The translations under genes and the position numbers were made by a program. The notes under the pieces are model-generated. The model worked only from the letters and a program-made list of their open reading frames with translations. It was not told where the DNA came from and did no database searches. DNA of 41,442 nucleotides from Lachnospiraceae bacterium UBA4364 (lineage in GTDB: Bacteria > Bacillota > Clostridia > Lachnospirales > Lachnospiraceae). This document shows, in pieces, positions 1 to 7,643 of this stretch; position 1 is the first letter of the stretch, and the number at the start of each line of letters is the position of its first letter. The stretch spans positions 1 to 41,442 of the forward strand of contig DGSK01000046.1 in NCBI GenBank assembly GCA_002393955.1, in the 5' to 3' direction.

Positions 1-977
1 TGAAGGAAGACGCCATGCTCAACGGTCAATTAAAACCGGCGTACAACCTTCAGCACGGTGTTGATTCAGAGTATGTCACATGGCTTGGTATTTATTCAAA
101 CCCAACGGACACGATGACACTCATCCCCTTCTTAAAGGACATGGAAAAACACATGTCATTCAAATATAAAAACATAGTTGCTGATGCCGGTTATGAAAGC
201 GAAGAGAATTATGTTTTCATAGAGCATAACAATCAGGCAGGATATATAAAGCCTCAGAATTATGAGTTATCAAAGACAAGAAACTATAAAAAAGACATAA
301 GCCGACGCGAAAACATGGATTATGATCCGCAGACGGACAGCTATACCTGTAAGAACAGAAAAAAACTGTCAGCCGTAGCGACAAGAACAGAACGAACAGC
401 TACCGGTTACCTGCGAAAAGTCACTATATATGAATGCAAAAACTGTCGTAACTGTCCTTACAAGAAATCCTGTATCAAAGGCAACAATTGTAAAACGCCT
501 CTTAAAGACAGGAAGAAAAGGCTGTACGTATCAAGAAAGATGGAAGAAAAAAGGGCGGAATGTCTTGAACGTATACTGAGTGATTTCGGTACGCAGTTAA
601 GATTAAACCGAAGCATACAGGCAGAAGGTTCTTTTGCAAACGTTAAGGAAGATATGAACTTCAGAAGATATCTTTACCACGGAAAGGAAAATGTTCTGGC
701 ACAAAGTACCCTGCTTGCAATCGGCTTTGATATAAATAAACTTCATCATAAGATTATGACAGGGCGGACGGGAACGCACCTGTTTGAACTAAAGAAAGCG
801 TCATAATTTTAGAAAATCAAAATTCAATCTGAAAAAAGATGCCAGCGATAAGATTGGTCTGTTAAGGTTTACCCAAAAATAAGTCAGAAGTTAAAAATAA
901 TAAAAAAACTTATAAAAATAATATAGAAAAAGGGGCTGTGCTCAGTTGAATTACTCAACTAAAGCGACAGCCCCTTT
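1..977 (+). mobile_element. IS1182-type insertion sequence, right part
   Basis: The window opens inside an insertion sequence. It holds the C-terminal two thirds of a DDE transposase and then a right end. The likely terminal inverted repeat is GGGGCTGTCGCTTTAG, read on the minus strand from about position 974. The same GGGGCTGT also occurs on the plus strand at 934-941, so the end can fold into a hairpin that doubles as a terminator. The left end lies outside the window, so the target duplication cannot be checked. The exact outer base (974 to 978) is uncertain. Confidence 0.7.
3..806 (+). CDS. IS1182-family transposase, C-terminal part (5' end outside window)
   Basis: Partial DDE transposase that moves the surrounding insertion sequence. 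The reading frame is open from the left edge (KEDAMLNGQLKPAYN), so the true start lies upstream of the window. MLNGQLKPAYNLQ is a hallmark of IS1182-type transposases. VADAGYESEENY carries the second catalytic Asp of the DDE fold. A cysteine-rich insert (CKNCRNCPYKKSCIKG) matches the zinc-knuckle-like stretch of this family. EGSFANVKEDMNFRRYLYHG carries the catalytic Glu region near the C-terminus. The frame is intact to a normal stop at 804-806, so this end is not decayed. The codon usage is AT-rich, like the rest of the island. The family call is firm. Whether the whole element is active cannot be judged from the part seen here. Confidence 0.88.
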   Translation, partial: KEDAMLNGQLKPAYNLQHGVDSEYVTWLGIYSNPTDTMTLIPFLKDMEKHMSFKYKNIVADAGYESEENYVFIEHNNQAGYIKPQNYELSKTRNYKKDISRRENMDYDPQTDSYTCKNRKKLSAVATRTERTATGYLRKVTIYECKNCRNCPYKKSCIKGNNCKTPLKDRKKRLYVSRKMEEKRAECLERILSDFGTQLRLNRSIQAEGSFANVKEDMNFRRYLYHGKENVLAQSTLLAIGFDINKLHHKIMTGRTGTHLFELKKAS

Positions 978-978
978 T
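931..978. terminator. Bidirectional hairpin at the IS right end
   Basis: AAAAGGGGCTGT (930s) pairs with ACAGCCCCTTTT (967-978), with a further inner pairing AGTTGA/TCAACT. A T run follows in both directions. It can stop the transposase transcript on the plus strand and the transcript of the HD-NTPase-CYTH gene coming from the right on the minus strand. Confidence 0.6.
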
Positions 979-1011
979 CAATGCCCTATCCGAACAGCGT
1001 CCCATTTCTAA
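975..1011 (+). repeat. Solitary degenerate CRISPR repeat beside the IS end
   Basis: Aligned without gaps to the 37-nt repeat of the array at 13893-15794, this stretch matches at 26 of 37 positions. The match includes an exact 11-mer TCAATGCCCTA at the same offset, and then TCCC and TTTCTA near the other end. It has the same orientation as the array repeats and begins where the insertion sequence ends. A weak second start (GTTTCAAG at 1043) lies about one spacer length further on. I read it as the remnant of an older or second array cut by the insertion sequence; chance similarity is the alternative. Confidence 0.5.
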
Positions 1012-1059
1012 AGAAAATCTCTAGAAAACCTTATTGTAGTGGGTTTCAAGCACAAATTT

Positions 1060-2886
1060 TTAAATTACACCATTCAATTGTAACGCAATCTTCGAATTAC
1101 GATACTTTTCTTCGTCTGTTACATCCGCTATTTTTTTAAGTATTTCAGGAAACAGGATTTCTTCATCCTCATCCGCTTCAACTTCAACAACTGCATGCGC
1201 GCCCCAAAATCCTGTCTTTGCATCAAATACGTCTACAGCAAAATACCGATTTTCATACATCATATAATATCTATCTTTTTTCAGTATCATTTTTTCTTTC
1301 GTATTTTCACACAAAGAATAGTATTCACGCTCCGAGATTTTTTTCTCAGAACGTTTCCATCCTTCTTTCACCTTAATCTTCTCGATCATACTGTAACTAT
1401 AGTCATTCTTTATCCCCCTGCGACGCAGCTTTACTTCCCTCCTATCTTCTCTTTTTATGTAGATCTGTTCTATCTCAATTTTTTTCCCCTTTTTATTTAG
1501 TACCTTAAGATTCGGAAGTTCTATCAAATACTTTCGCTTTGCATCAATTCGTTCCTCCTCAAGAAATGCAGCAATTTTACGGACCAGACTGTTAAGCTTT
1601 GCATCTTTACTTCCATCCTTCGCATTCTCTATAACTTGAAATACCGAATGTCCCTGCCATGCCTGCATTGTTTTATCATCCAATGCTATTGCTTCTTTCG
1701 CATCATGTGTACGTGCTTCATTATTTTTATTTCCGGAAGAATTGAGCTTCTCATATTCTTCTTCTGACCACTTAGCAATCGTCTGCATATGAAAAACAGC
1801 ATCATAGGCCCGAAAAAGGGACTCTTCCGAATTCTCTCCGATATACTGCAAGATCTTTTTTCGCTCTTTCTTATCCATATAGGCCAGGTTATCGATCATG
1901 CCGCGATCATAAATGATAATAACCTTATCTTCATCAAGTGAATATGCCCCCTGAAGGAAAAGTCGTTCTTTTTCCTGCTGAAGACGAAACTGAACACGCT
2001 GAAACGCCAGATTGTTTTCACAGTTTACCGGAGTTATCCCTCCGATGATCAATTCCGACGCTGTTTCCGGAACAACAATCACTGCATATCCCAGTTTTGC
2101 AAACTCCTTTTTCACTGTATCCATCCCGGAGCTCTTTCCTGCACTAGGTCCACCTGTGATCACAATCTTCCATATTGTCTTCTGTGGGGGGATTTCTTCT
2201 TTTTCTTCCCATTCAGTCTTAAACCGTCTCAGATAGTCTCTCATGTACTGTTCGCGTTCGTCCGCAAGAGCTCTTCCTGATGCGGTATTCATTTGTTCTT
2301 TCAACAGAAAAATCTTCTCATAGAAATGATTTACCGAAGTCGACCCGCTCTTCAGATAGTCCTTATAGTTTAGTATTTTTCTAGGTTGTATCTCAGGGTT
2401 ATAAATCTCCCTATTTTTATTGCCTCCATATGCAAATATCCTTGCTATACCGATTGCCCCCATTGCATCTAGCCGATCAGCATCCTGTACGTATTTTCCT
2501 TCTTTACTTTTAGCCGGTTGAGAATCTTCACCTTTAAAAGATACTTCTTTTATTATTTCGCAAACCTTTTTCTGGGTACTTTCATCCAAACCGATATCTT
2601 TCATAAAGCCAGTTGCATTTTTCAGCTCATCTGCCGTTTCAGGCGAGATTTTCCCGTCATCCACATCATGCAACAAAGCAGCCAACTGCAATACCAATGT
2701 ATCTACCTTTGCGTTTTCATTTTTAGCAAGTTTAATAGCCAGATCGCGCACACGTAATGAATGCCATTGATCATGTCCGCTATACTCTTTCTTAAAAAAG
2801 TTATTAACATAATCAACCGTTTTGTTAATAATCTTTTTTTCATCCTCTTTTTTCAATCTAAGCCTTCTTTCTGGTAGTACCACCAC
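1060..2886 (-). CDS. HD phosphohydrolase - P-loop NTPase - CYTH-like triple-domain protein
   Basis: Cytosolic protein of about 608 residues with three enzyme-like domains. Residues about 20-230 form an HD phosphohydrolase, with H42 in WHSLRVRD, HD at 73-74 in LLHDVDD and a late Asp in QDADRLDA. Residues about 238-445 form an AAA_28-like P-loop NTPase, with Walker A GGPSAGKS at 245-252 and Walker B-like IIIYDRG at 323-329. Residues about 450-600 look like a CYTH/triphosphate-tunnel domain, with alternating charged strands such as VKLRRRG and a late VEVEAD. All three folds act on nucleotides or phosphoanhydrides, but no substrate can be named. The start is uncertain: GTG at 2886, or TTG at 2856 behind AGAAGG. 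It lies 137 bp downstream of the CARF-HEPN gene on the same strand, so it may belong to the defence island; this is an inference. Confidence 0.7.
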   Translation of the reverse strand: MVVLPERRLRLKKEDEKKIINKTVDYVNNFFKKEYSGHDQWHSLRVRDLAIKLAKNENAKVDTLVLQLAALLHDVDDGKISPETADELKNATGFMKDIGLDESTQKKVCEIIKEVSFKGEDSQPAKSKEGKYVQDADRLDAMGAIGIARIFAYGGNKNREIYNPEIQPRKILNYKDYLKSGSTSVNHFYEKIFLLKEQMNTASGRALADEREQYMRDYLRRFKTEWEEKEEIPPQKTIWKIVITGGPSAGKSSGMDTVKKEFAKLGYAVIVVPETASELIIGGITPVNCENNLAFQRVQFRLQQEKERLFLQGAYSLDEDKVIIIYDRGMIDNLAYMDKKERKKILQYIGENSEESLFRAYDAVFHMQTIAKWSEEEYEKLNSSGNKNNEARTHDAKEAIALDDKTMQAWQGHSVFQVIENAKDGSKDAKLNSLVRKIAAFLEEERIDAKRKYLIELPNLKVLNKKGKKIEIEQIYIKREDRREVKLRRRGIKNDYSYSMIEKIKVKEGWKRSEKKISEREYYSLCENTKEKMILKKDRYYMMYENRYFAVDVFDAKTGFWGAHAVVEVEADEDEEILFPEILKKIADVTDEEKYRNSKIALQLNGVI

Positions 2887-2925
2887 TTTTGTTATTTTAG
2901 CTTAATTCTTTTTACAGTTGAAAAC

Positions 2926-2950
2926 AGAATAAGAACTCCGGGTTATTCTT
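2926..2950 (-). terminator. Weak hairpin between the CARF-HEPN and HD-NTPase-CYTH genes
   Basis: AGAATAA (2926-2932) pairs with TTATTCT (2943-2949) over a 10-nt loop. On the minus strand only a broken T stretch follows. It may reduce but probably does not abolish read-through into the HD-NTPase-CYTH gene. Confidence 0.3.
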
Positions 2951-3023
2951 TCAGACGAAATACCACTATATCATAAACAAGCACTCATGTGATTAAGCTG
3001 AAAATAGTGTCATCAATATATTT

Positions 3024-4838
3024 CTACATTTCGAAAAAAAGAGTCTCGTATTCTTTCACCCATTGCCGTATTTCAGAGGAAAGCTCTTTTTTTTGTTCCG
3101 TGCTATAAATCTGTAACTTGTGTGCAATATCATTTCTATACGGGCGCACTCTTTCCATACGCTCGGCTAAAATCTTCATAAAACCATTCTTTTCCAAACC
3201 TTGTTCATTTAATATACTCTCATCTATACGAAGCTTATTACAGTCAACACGCAACGGAATTCTTTCTGTCAATGTATTTGCCATTTCTTTCAATTTTTCT
3301 ATATAATCTTCGTTTTCCAACCGCTTTTTTTGCCCATCAATTTCCTTCATCAGTTCTGATACTTTATCAATATAATATTTTCGTATTTCAGCATAAAAAA
3401 CATTTTTGCATACGAACTGAAAAGGAAATCCATAATTAGCATAGACAATTTGATAATGTCCCCACATCTTCAAAAAAGAATTATCACATGTATTTATCTG
3501 TCCGTGGCAATGCTGATATTCTTCGAGTAGTTTTTCATTTAACTCAGTTCCATAAAACATACCATATCTATTTCTGTAATTCTTGTAAAAATCATCTCCG
3601 ACATCACACCTAGATTCCCACAAAGGCAATGGTGAAATCTCCGTGTGTTCTGAAAGAAGGTGTATAATCCTTTGACACTCCCCAATAACACTATGAAAAT
3701 ACGGTTGTCCCTTCACTTTATTTCCACGATTATCCATGTTATAATAGAATAACATCTGCTGTATAAGTTCTTTTACTTCTCTTTGCTGTTTTTGAAGCTG
3801 ACTATTGTTTAAGTTCTTCCTGAATGACCTCCCATTTTCTCTATCCCTTATCAAACCAACCTCGTAAAAAGCATACACTCCTTCTTCATAAAAACTAACT
3901 ATCAGTTTTTCATCATCCAATTTATTTAACCTTGTAAATGGATTCTTAATATTAACAGTTTCCTTTATCTGTCTTACACTATGTTCTTTTTTTCTTTCAA
4001 TTAAAGAATTTCCGCTTGTTTTATTATCTATTACATCAAGTTTCTTTATATTTTGTTCTCCAACAGACTTGATTGAATTCGATACGTCTGCCTTTAAAGA
4101 TGCAACAAGCTGTATTTCTTCTAAATCAATATTCTTCGCTATACCAATTTTCTCCGCCTCCTTGGCAAAATTAACCTCATTATCCTTTAACTCAATCAGA
4201 CGACAAATACGATAATTATCAGTTGCATCAATTATCTTAGCACCTTGAGTTATATCAACATAAATAATCATTTCAACCTTTGCACCTAGGTTTTCCATGA
4301 TCCGCATCAACAACAAAGAAACTATTTGTGAGAGACGCGACCCACCAGTCATGTCCATGTATACGCAGGCATCCGCAAGATTTATGTTTAATGCTTCACT
4401 CAATTTATTATACAAATCTCCATTATCGGAAGTGTTCTCTATCAAACGATAATTAAGAACACGATCCAGATAATTCTCAGTTTCTCCTTCATACTTTTTG
4501 CAAATAATTTCGTCAATCGATCCATACTTTTCTCTGAGTCGGTTAATTTCTTGTACAAAGCGGTCTCGCAGATACTCGCATGTCGTTTTCTCTTGCTTTT
4601 CTATTTTAAAACGTTTCTCCATGCATTCTCTGGTTACAAAAAATTCCATATGATCAAAAAGGTGTCCCTTTTTTGCAAGTTTCTCCATATAGAAATATGT
4701 CGGTACTTCATTTGTTTGAAAACCACTGTATTTTTCTCCCGACTCACTAATAACCTCTATTTGAGGTAAATCATCCCCCACATTCAACCTTGAGCCATTG
4801 ATAATACTCATTGCAGCAAAATAATAGTTTTCTTTCAT
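3024..4838 (-). CDS. Large CARF-HEPN protein, putative messenger-activated RNase
   Basis: 604-residue protein that I read as a CARF-HEPN effector of the Csm6/Csx1 type. The CARF-like part covers roughly residues 1-215. It has a strand-turn motif YMDMTGGSR (161-168), the usual ligand-binding loop, followed by a helix (LSQIVSLLLMRIME) and the strand MIIYVDIT. The C-terminus carries RPYRNDIAH with R568-x4-H573, the catalytic HEPN RNase signature. Between them lies a long mostly helical region with no family I recognise. Family knowledge: such proteins bind cyclic oligoadenylate made by Cas10 and then cleave RNA. No Cas10 is present here, so the activating partner must lie elsewhere. The N-terminal 100 residues differ from the usual CARF start, so the exact subfamily is open. 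It has its own extended -10 promoter (4879-4887). The ATG at 4838 has only a weak GGGGC-type ribosome site. Confidence 0.72.
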   Translation of the reverse strand: MKENYYFAAMSIINGSRLNVGDDLPQIEVISESGEKYSGFQTNEVPTYFYMEKLAKKGHLFDHMEFFVTRECMEKRFKIEKQEKTTCEYLRDRFVQEINRLREKYGSIDEIICKKYEGETENYLDRVLNYRLIENTSDNGDLYNKLSEALNINLADACVYMDMTGGSRLSQIVSLLLMRIMENLGAKVEMIIYVDITQGAKIIDATDNYRICRLIELKDNEVNFAKEAEKIGIAKNIDLEEIQLVASLKADVSNSIKSVGEQNIKKLDVIDNKTSGNSLIERKKEHSVRQIKETVNIKNPFTRLNKLDDEKLIVSFYEEGVYAFYEVGLIRDRENGRSFRKNLNNSQLQKQQREVKELIQQMLFYYNMDNRGNKVKGQPYFHSVIGECQRIIHLLSEHTEISPLPLWESRCDVGDDFYKNYRNRYGMFYGTELNEKLLEEYQHCHGQINTCDNSFLKMWGHYQIVYANYGFPFQFVCKNVFYAEIRKYYIDKVSELMKEIDGQKKRLENEDYIEKLKEMANTLTERIPLRVDCNKLRIDESILNEQGLEKNGFMKILAERMERVRPYRNDIAHKLQIYSTEQKKELSSEIRQWVKEYETLFFEM

Positions 4839-4878
4839 TAGAATTGCCCCTATCTTTTTACATCCAGAATATAGACTA

Positions 4879-4887
4879 ATTATACCA
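4879..4887 (-). promoter_or_regulatory. Extended -10 promoter of the large CARF-HEPN gene
   Basis: On the minus strand TGGTATAAT gives a perfect -10 hexamer (4879-4884) with the TG extension. A weak TTGTAA lies about 20 bp upstream. The distance to the ATG at 4838 allows a 5' leader of about 35 nt. Confidence 0.5.
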
Positions 4888-4918
4888 AATATTACCCATT
4901 CTTTTTACAATTCCCCTC

Positions 4919-5059
4919 CTAACAGCTAAGAAATTTTTGTGTTGCAATATTTATCAGTAATACCATCGTATCGTCAAGCGGTCCGGGCATCAAATCCACC
5001 GGGGAAAGTATGTATAAAATAGACAAAACCATCACAACTCCTTTAATCACTTTGCTCAT
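4919..5059 (-). CDS. 46-residue DUF1232/YkvA-like membrane peptide
   Basis: A short gene with an excellent ribosome binding site (GGAGG centred about 8 nt before the ATG at 5059). It encodes MSKVIKGVVMVLSILYILSP followed by VDLMPGPLDDTMVLLINIAT and a short tail. The SPVDLMPGPLDD core matches the short DUF1232 motif (SPIDLIPD..DD), and the first half is a hydrophobic segment, so it is probably membrane associated. DUF1232 proteins are usually longer, so this is a minimal member. It sits between nrdD and the CARF-HEPN gene on the same strand, downstream of the nrdD terminator. Its role is unknown; a link to the CRISPR-linked genes is only positional. Confidence 0.6.
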   Translation of the reverse strand: MSKVIKGVVMVLSILYILSPVDLMPGPLDDTMVLLINIATQKFLSC

Positions 5060-5173
5060 AGCATTTCCTCCTTAATGATTATTGTTAACCACATCCATTC
5101 TTCTTCGATACTGACGACCTTACCTCCTTTCACCTACTTATAGACCGAGCTATTATTATTTAACTGTTTTCAT

Positions 5174-5207
5174 AAAAAAATCGTATCCAAGAGATACGAT
5201 TTTTTCT
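5174..5207. terminator. Bidirectional terminator after nrdD
   Basis: AAAAAATCGTATC pairs perfectly with GATACGATTTTTT around a 5-nt loop. T runs follow on both strands. It ends the nrdD transcript on the minus strand and separates it from the small DUF1232-like gene. Confidence 0.85.
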
Positions 5208-5247
5208 TTACGGATAGCTTTTCCAGAATTAGCACTAACATAAATCA

Positions 5248-7413
5248 TCACATGCAGATTCTGTCCTTTATTTCTGACATTTTTGCATCATTAAGCCTTG
5301 ATTTTCCATTTAGCCTTGAAAATGCTATATATCCACACATTCTATCTATCAATGTCATTTCGTTTTTCTTACACTTTGGGCAAATCTCCGGCCGAACATT
5401 TCTTGTATTATTCCAGTGAAACCCGCAATTATCACAATATGCCAGAGATATATTCAGCCCTTCATAAAAACCAATTTCCATAGCACGTTTTACAAACGTT
5501 TCAATAGCCTCTATATTTTTAGGATAATCTATGCGAATATACTGTATCTTCCCTCCGTTTACATAATTCCAGAATCTTGCTTCATAATCCTGTTTTTCTA
5601 TAGGAGAGATTTCTTCGGAAACATGACAGTGAAAAGAATTTGAAAAATAATCCCTGTCACTTACATTTTCAATTTTACCAAATTTTTTCTTAAAATACTT
5701 AACCTGTTTCCCGCACAAACTTTCAGCAGGTGTTCCATAAACACAATACTGTATGTGATCCTCAGCGATAAATTCCGATATTTTTTTGTTTATATACTTC
5801 ATAGTCTCAAGTGCAAATTCACCATCTTCAACAAGACTTTTTTTATTATATAACCTCTGCAGCTCATTAAGAGCAGTAATACCATATGATGCTGTCGCAC
5901 TTTTTAAAAGAGGTTCTATTTTATCGTCACTTTTCAGGTTACCTCCATGCAATCCACCCTGCATAAAAGCAAGCGGATTTGTATGCGCTTTCTTTTCCGA
6001 CAGAAATCTATAGGTTTCTTTATGAATCTGTCTTGTTAATTCAAGATAATAATCTAATACTTTATAAAAATCTTCACCATCTTCTCTACTCTTGGCCAGT
6101 ATCATCGGAAGATTTAATGAAACAACACCTATATTAAAACGGCCTATAAATACAGGCGTATCCTCATTGTCTGCTGGCTCCTCTCCGCCTCGTTCAAACC
6201 ATTTTGTAAGAAATGCCCTGCAACACATAGGGCTGATTACTTTGTTATACCTTTTATAAACCTCGGAAACAATCCCTGACTCACCGGTAAGACTAAGATA
6301 TTCCGGATACATCACTTCGCTTGAACACTTAATGGCAGCTTGAAACAAATCATAAAGGTCTTTTCCTTCACCGTGAAGATTCTTATCATAAAGAAATACC
6401 AATTTGGGGAACAACACCGGCTTCTTGAAATCCTTACCATGCCCTTTTCTTCTCACCTCCAGAGCACATCTCACAGCCATTTTTGAATACTTATCCATGC
6501 CCAGACCTAAAGATATAGTTATAAACGGATAGTCACCCCTTGGTGAAATGATAGAGTTAAACTTTACTTCCAGCGCTGAAAAACCGCGCATATAATCCCG
6601 CTCAACATTCTCATCAGCTTTTGCTGATGCCAATTCTTTATCTACACCCAGGTCTTTGAACTCTGAATAATAATAATCGTAACTTTTCGCAGCATATTTA
6701 GACAACAATTCGTCTATTTGAGGTATTGTAAAACCACCGTAAATCTGTGCCGCTGCATTAATCGATATATTAGCGATGGCATCAAAAGCTTCGTTTAATG
6801 TATTTGGTTCTTCATGCCACATATCTCCCATCTCAAAACCGTCGGTCAAAACATTCTCCATATCAAACAGGCAACAGTTTATCGTGTCCCGCCTATGTCC
6901 CATATCATGAATATAAATGTATCCATCATTCAATGCCTTCCTCTGAGCCGGGGTAAGCTGATAATTGCTATATATAGTTCTTTCTACTTCATCAACAATA
7001 AGCGCTCTTTTACTTGAGGCCAAATTACTATCAACACTCCCGTTGCTACGGTCTCCATCTACAACTATTTCCTTCATCCTGTCACAGATTCTTCCAAATA
7101 ATTGAGCATTTTCTTTCTCATGTGCATACATAAAAGCATTACATACTCTTGGATAACCTTTCATTGCCTCCCGAAGACACTCTCTCCATTCCCAGTTTTC
7201 AAATCTGATCTTTCCGGTTTTCTCGCTTATACGGCAAAGCATATTATAAAAATCCAAATCAATTCTTTCGATTTCCTCTTCTGATATCTGTTCGAGTATT
7301 ATATCCGCATCCTTCCTTATCAGTATTTTTATCCAATCTATTTTTTCTATATGCGGATTATATGAATTTTCTTTACCTTCACGTGTCAGTAATACAAAAT
7401 TCTTCTTAGGCAT
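5248..7413 (-). CDS. nrdD: Anaerobic ribonucleoside-triphosphate reductase (class III), inside a CRISPR locus
   Basis: Glycyl-radical enzyme that reduces NTPs to dNTPs without oxygen. The start is set at 7413 because AGGGAGGA lies just upstream of ATG-CCT-AAG; an earlier ATG at 7437 has no such site. The length of 721 residues is normal. Visible family features are YIHDMGHRRDTINCCLFDME with the active-site cysteines, PMCCRAFLTKWF with the second cysteine region, GRFNIGVVSLNLP, a C-terminal zinc site CDNCG...CPKC, and the glycyl radical motif RMCGY about 27 residues before the end. The first 100 residues do not show a clear standard ATP-cone. No activase gene (nrdG) is next to it, so activation must come from a chromosomal NrdG. 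It has its own extended -10 promoter and terminator. Position between cas and CARF genes suggests dNTP supply for the RT/primase, which is an inference. Confidence 0.93.
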   Translation of the reverse strand: MPKKNFVLLTREGKENSYNPHIEKIDWIKILIRKDADIILEQISEEEIERIDLDFYNMLCRISEKTGKIRFENWEWRECLREAMKGYPRVCNAFMYAHEKENAQLFGRICDRMKEIVVDGDRSNGSVDSNLASSKRALIVDEVERTIYSNYQLTPAQRKALNDGYIYIHDMGHRRDTINCCLFDMENVLTDGFEMGDMWHEEPNTLNEAFDAIANISINAAAQIYGGFTIPQIDELLSKYAAKSYDYYYSEFKDLGVDKELASAKADENVERDYMRGFSALEVKFNSIISPRGDYPFITISLGLGMDKYSKMAVRCALEVRRKGHGKDFKKPVLFPKLVFLYDKNLHGEGKDLYDLFQAAIKCSSEVMYPEYLSLTGESGIVSEVYKRYNKVISPMCCRAFLTKWFERGGEEPADNEDTPVFIGRFNIGVVSLNLPMILAKSREDGEDFYKVLDYYLELTRQIHKETYRFLSEKKAHTNPLAFMQGGLHGGNLKSDDKIEPLLKSATASYGITALNELQRLYNKKSLVEDGEFALETMKYINKKISEFIAEDHIQYCVYGTPAESLCGKQVKYFKKKFGKIENVSDRDYFSNSFHCHVSEEISPIEKQDYEARFWNYVNGGKIQYIRIDYPKNIEAIETFVKRAMEIGFYEGLNISLAYCDNCGFHWNNTRNVRPEICPKCKKNEMTLIDRMCGYIAFSRLNGKSRLNDAKMSEIKDRICM

Positions 7414-7420
7414 TTTAGAT

Positions 7421-7428
7421 TCCTCCCT
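7421..7428 (-). promoter_or_regulatory. Ribosome binding site deciding the nrdD start
   Basis: AGGGAGGA on the minus strand lies 7 nt before the ATG at 7413. The in-frame ATG at 7437 lacks a comparable site, so the shorter protein is preferred. Confidence 0.7.
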
Positions 7429-7505
7429 ATTAAACAAAAAACTCTTTAATATCTTCTTTTTACTGCATAATTCAAATTCTTACCCCAATCTGTCTAAACT
7501 GTTTT

Positions 7506-7514
7506 ATTATATCA
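7506..7514 (-). promoter_or_regulatory. Extended -10 promoter of nrdD
   Basis: TGATATAAT on the minus strand: a perfect TATAAT with a TG extension, about 95 nt upstream of the nrdD start. No NrdR-box-like palindrome is evident in the leader, which is unusual for a housekeeping RNR gene. Confidence 0.5.
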
Positions 7515-7573
7515 TATCCAGAACTTCACCCTATAGCCTTATGAAATTACTCCTTTTTTCACAAAGCTTTTTT

Positions 7574-7609
7574 CACAAAAAAAGTTCACATCAATCGATA
7601 TGAACTTTG
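7574..7609 (-). terminator. Terminator of the cas operon
   Basis: Read on the minus strand, AAAGTTCA pairs with TGAACTTT, the inner ATC/GAT adds pairs, and seven T follow. It lies about 35 nt after the stop of the RT-primase gene and marks the end of the CARF-HEPN/cas1/cas2/RT-primase transcript. Confidence 0.85.
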
Positions 7610-7643
7610 TAATAAACCGGTATATATTTTAAACCCTCAAAAC

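Noticed and set aside
975..1011. Anti-repeat of a tracrRNA
   Set aside because: The stretch is complementary to the crRNA strand if transcribed rightward, but no Cas9 or Cas12-type effector is present and repeat and genes fit a type III-like setting. A repeat remnant is simpler.
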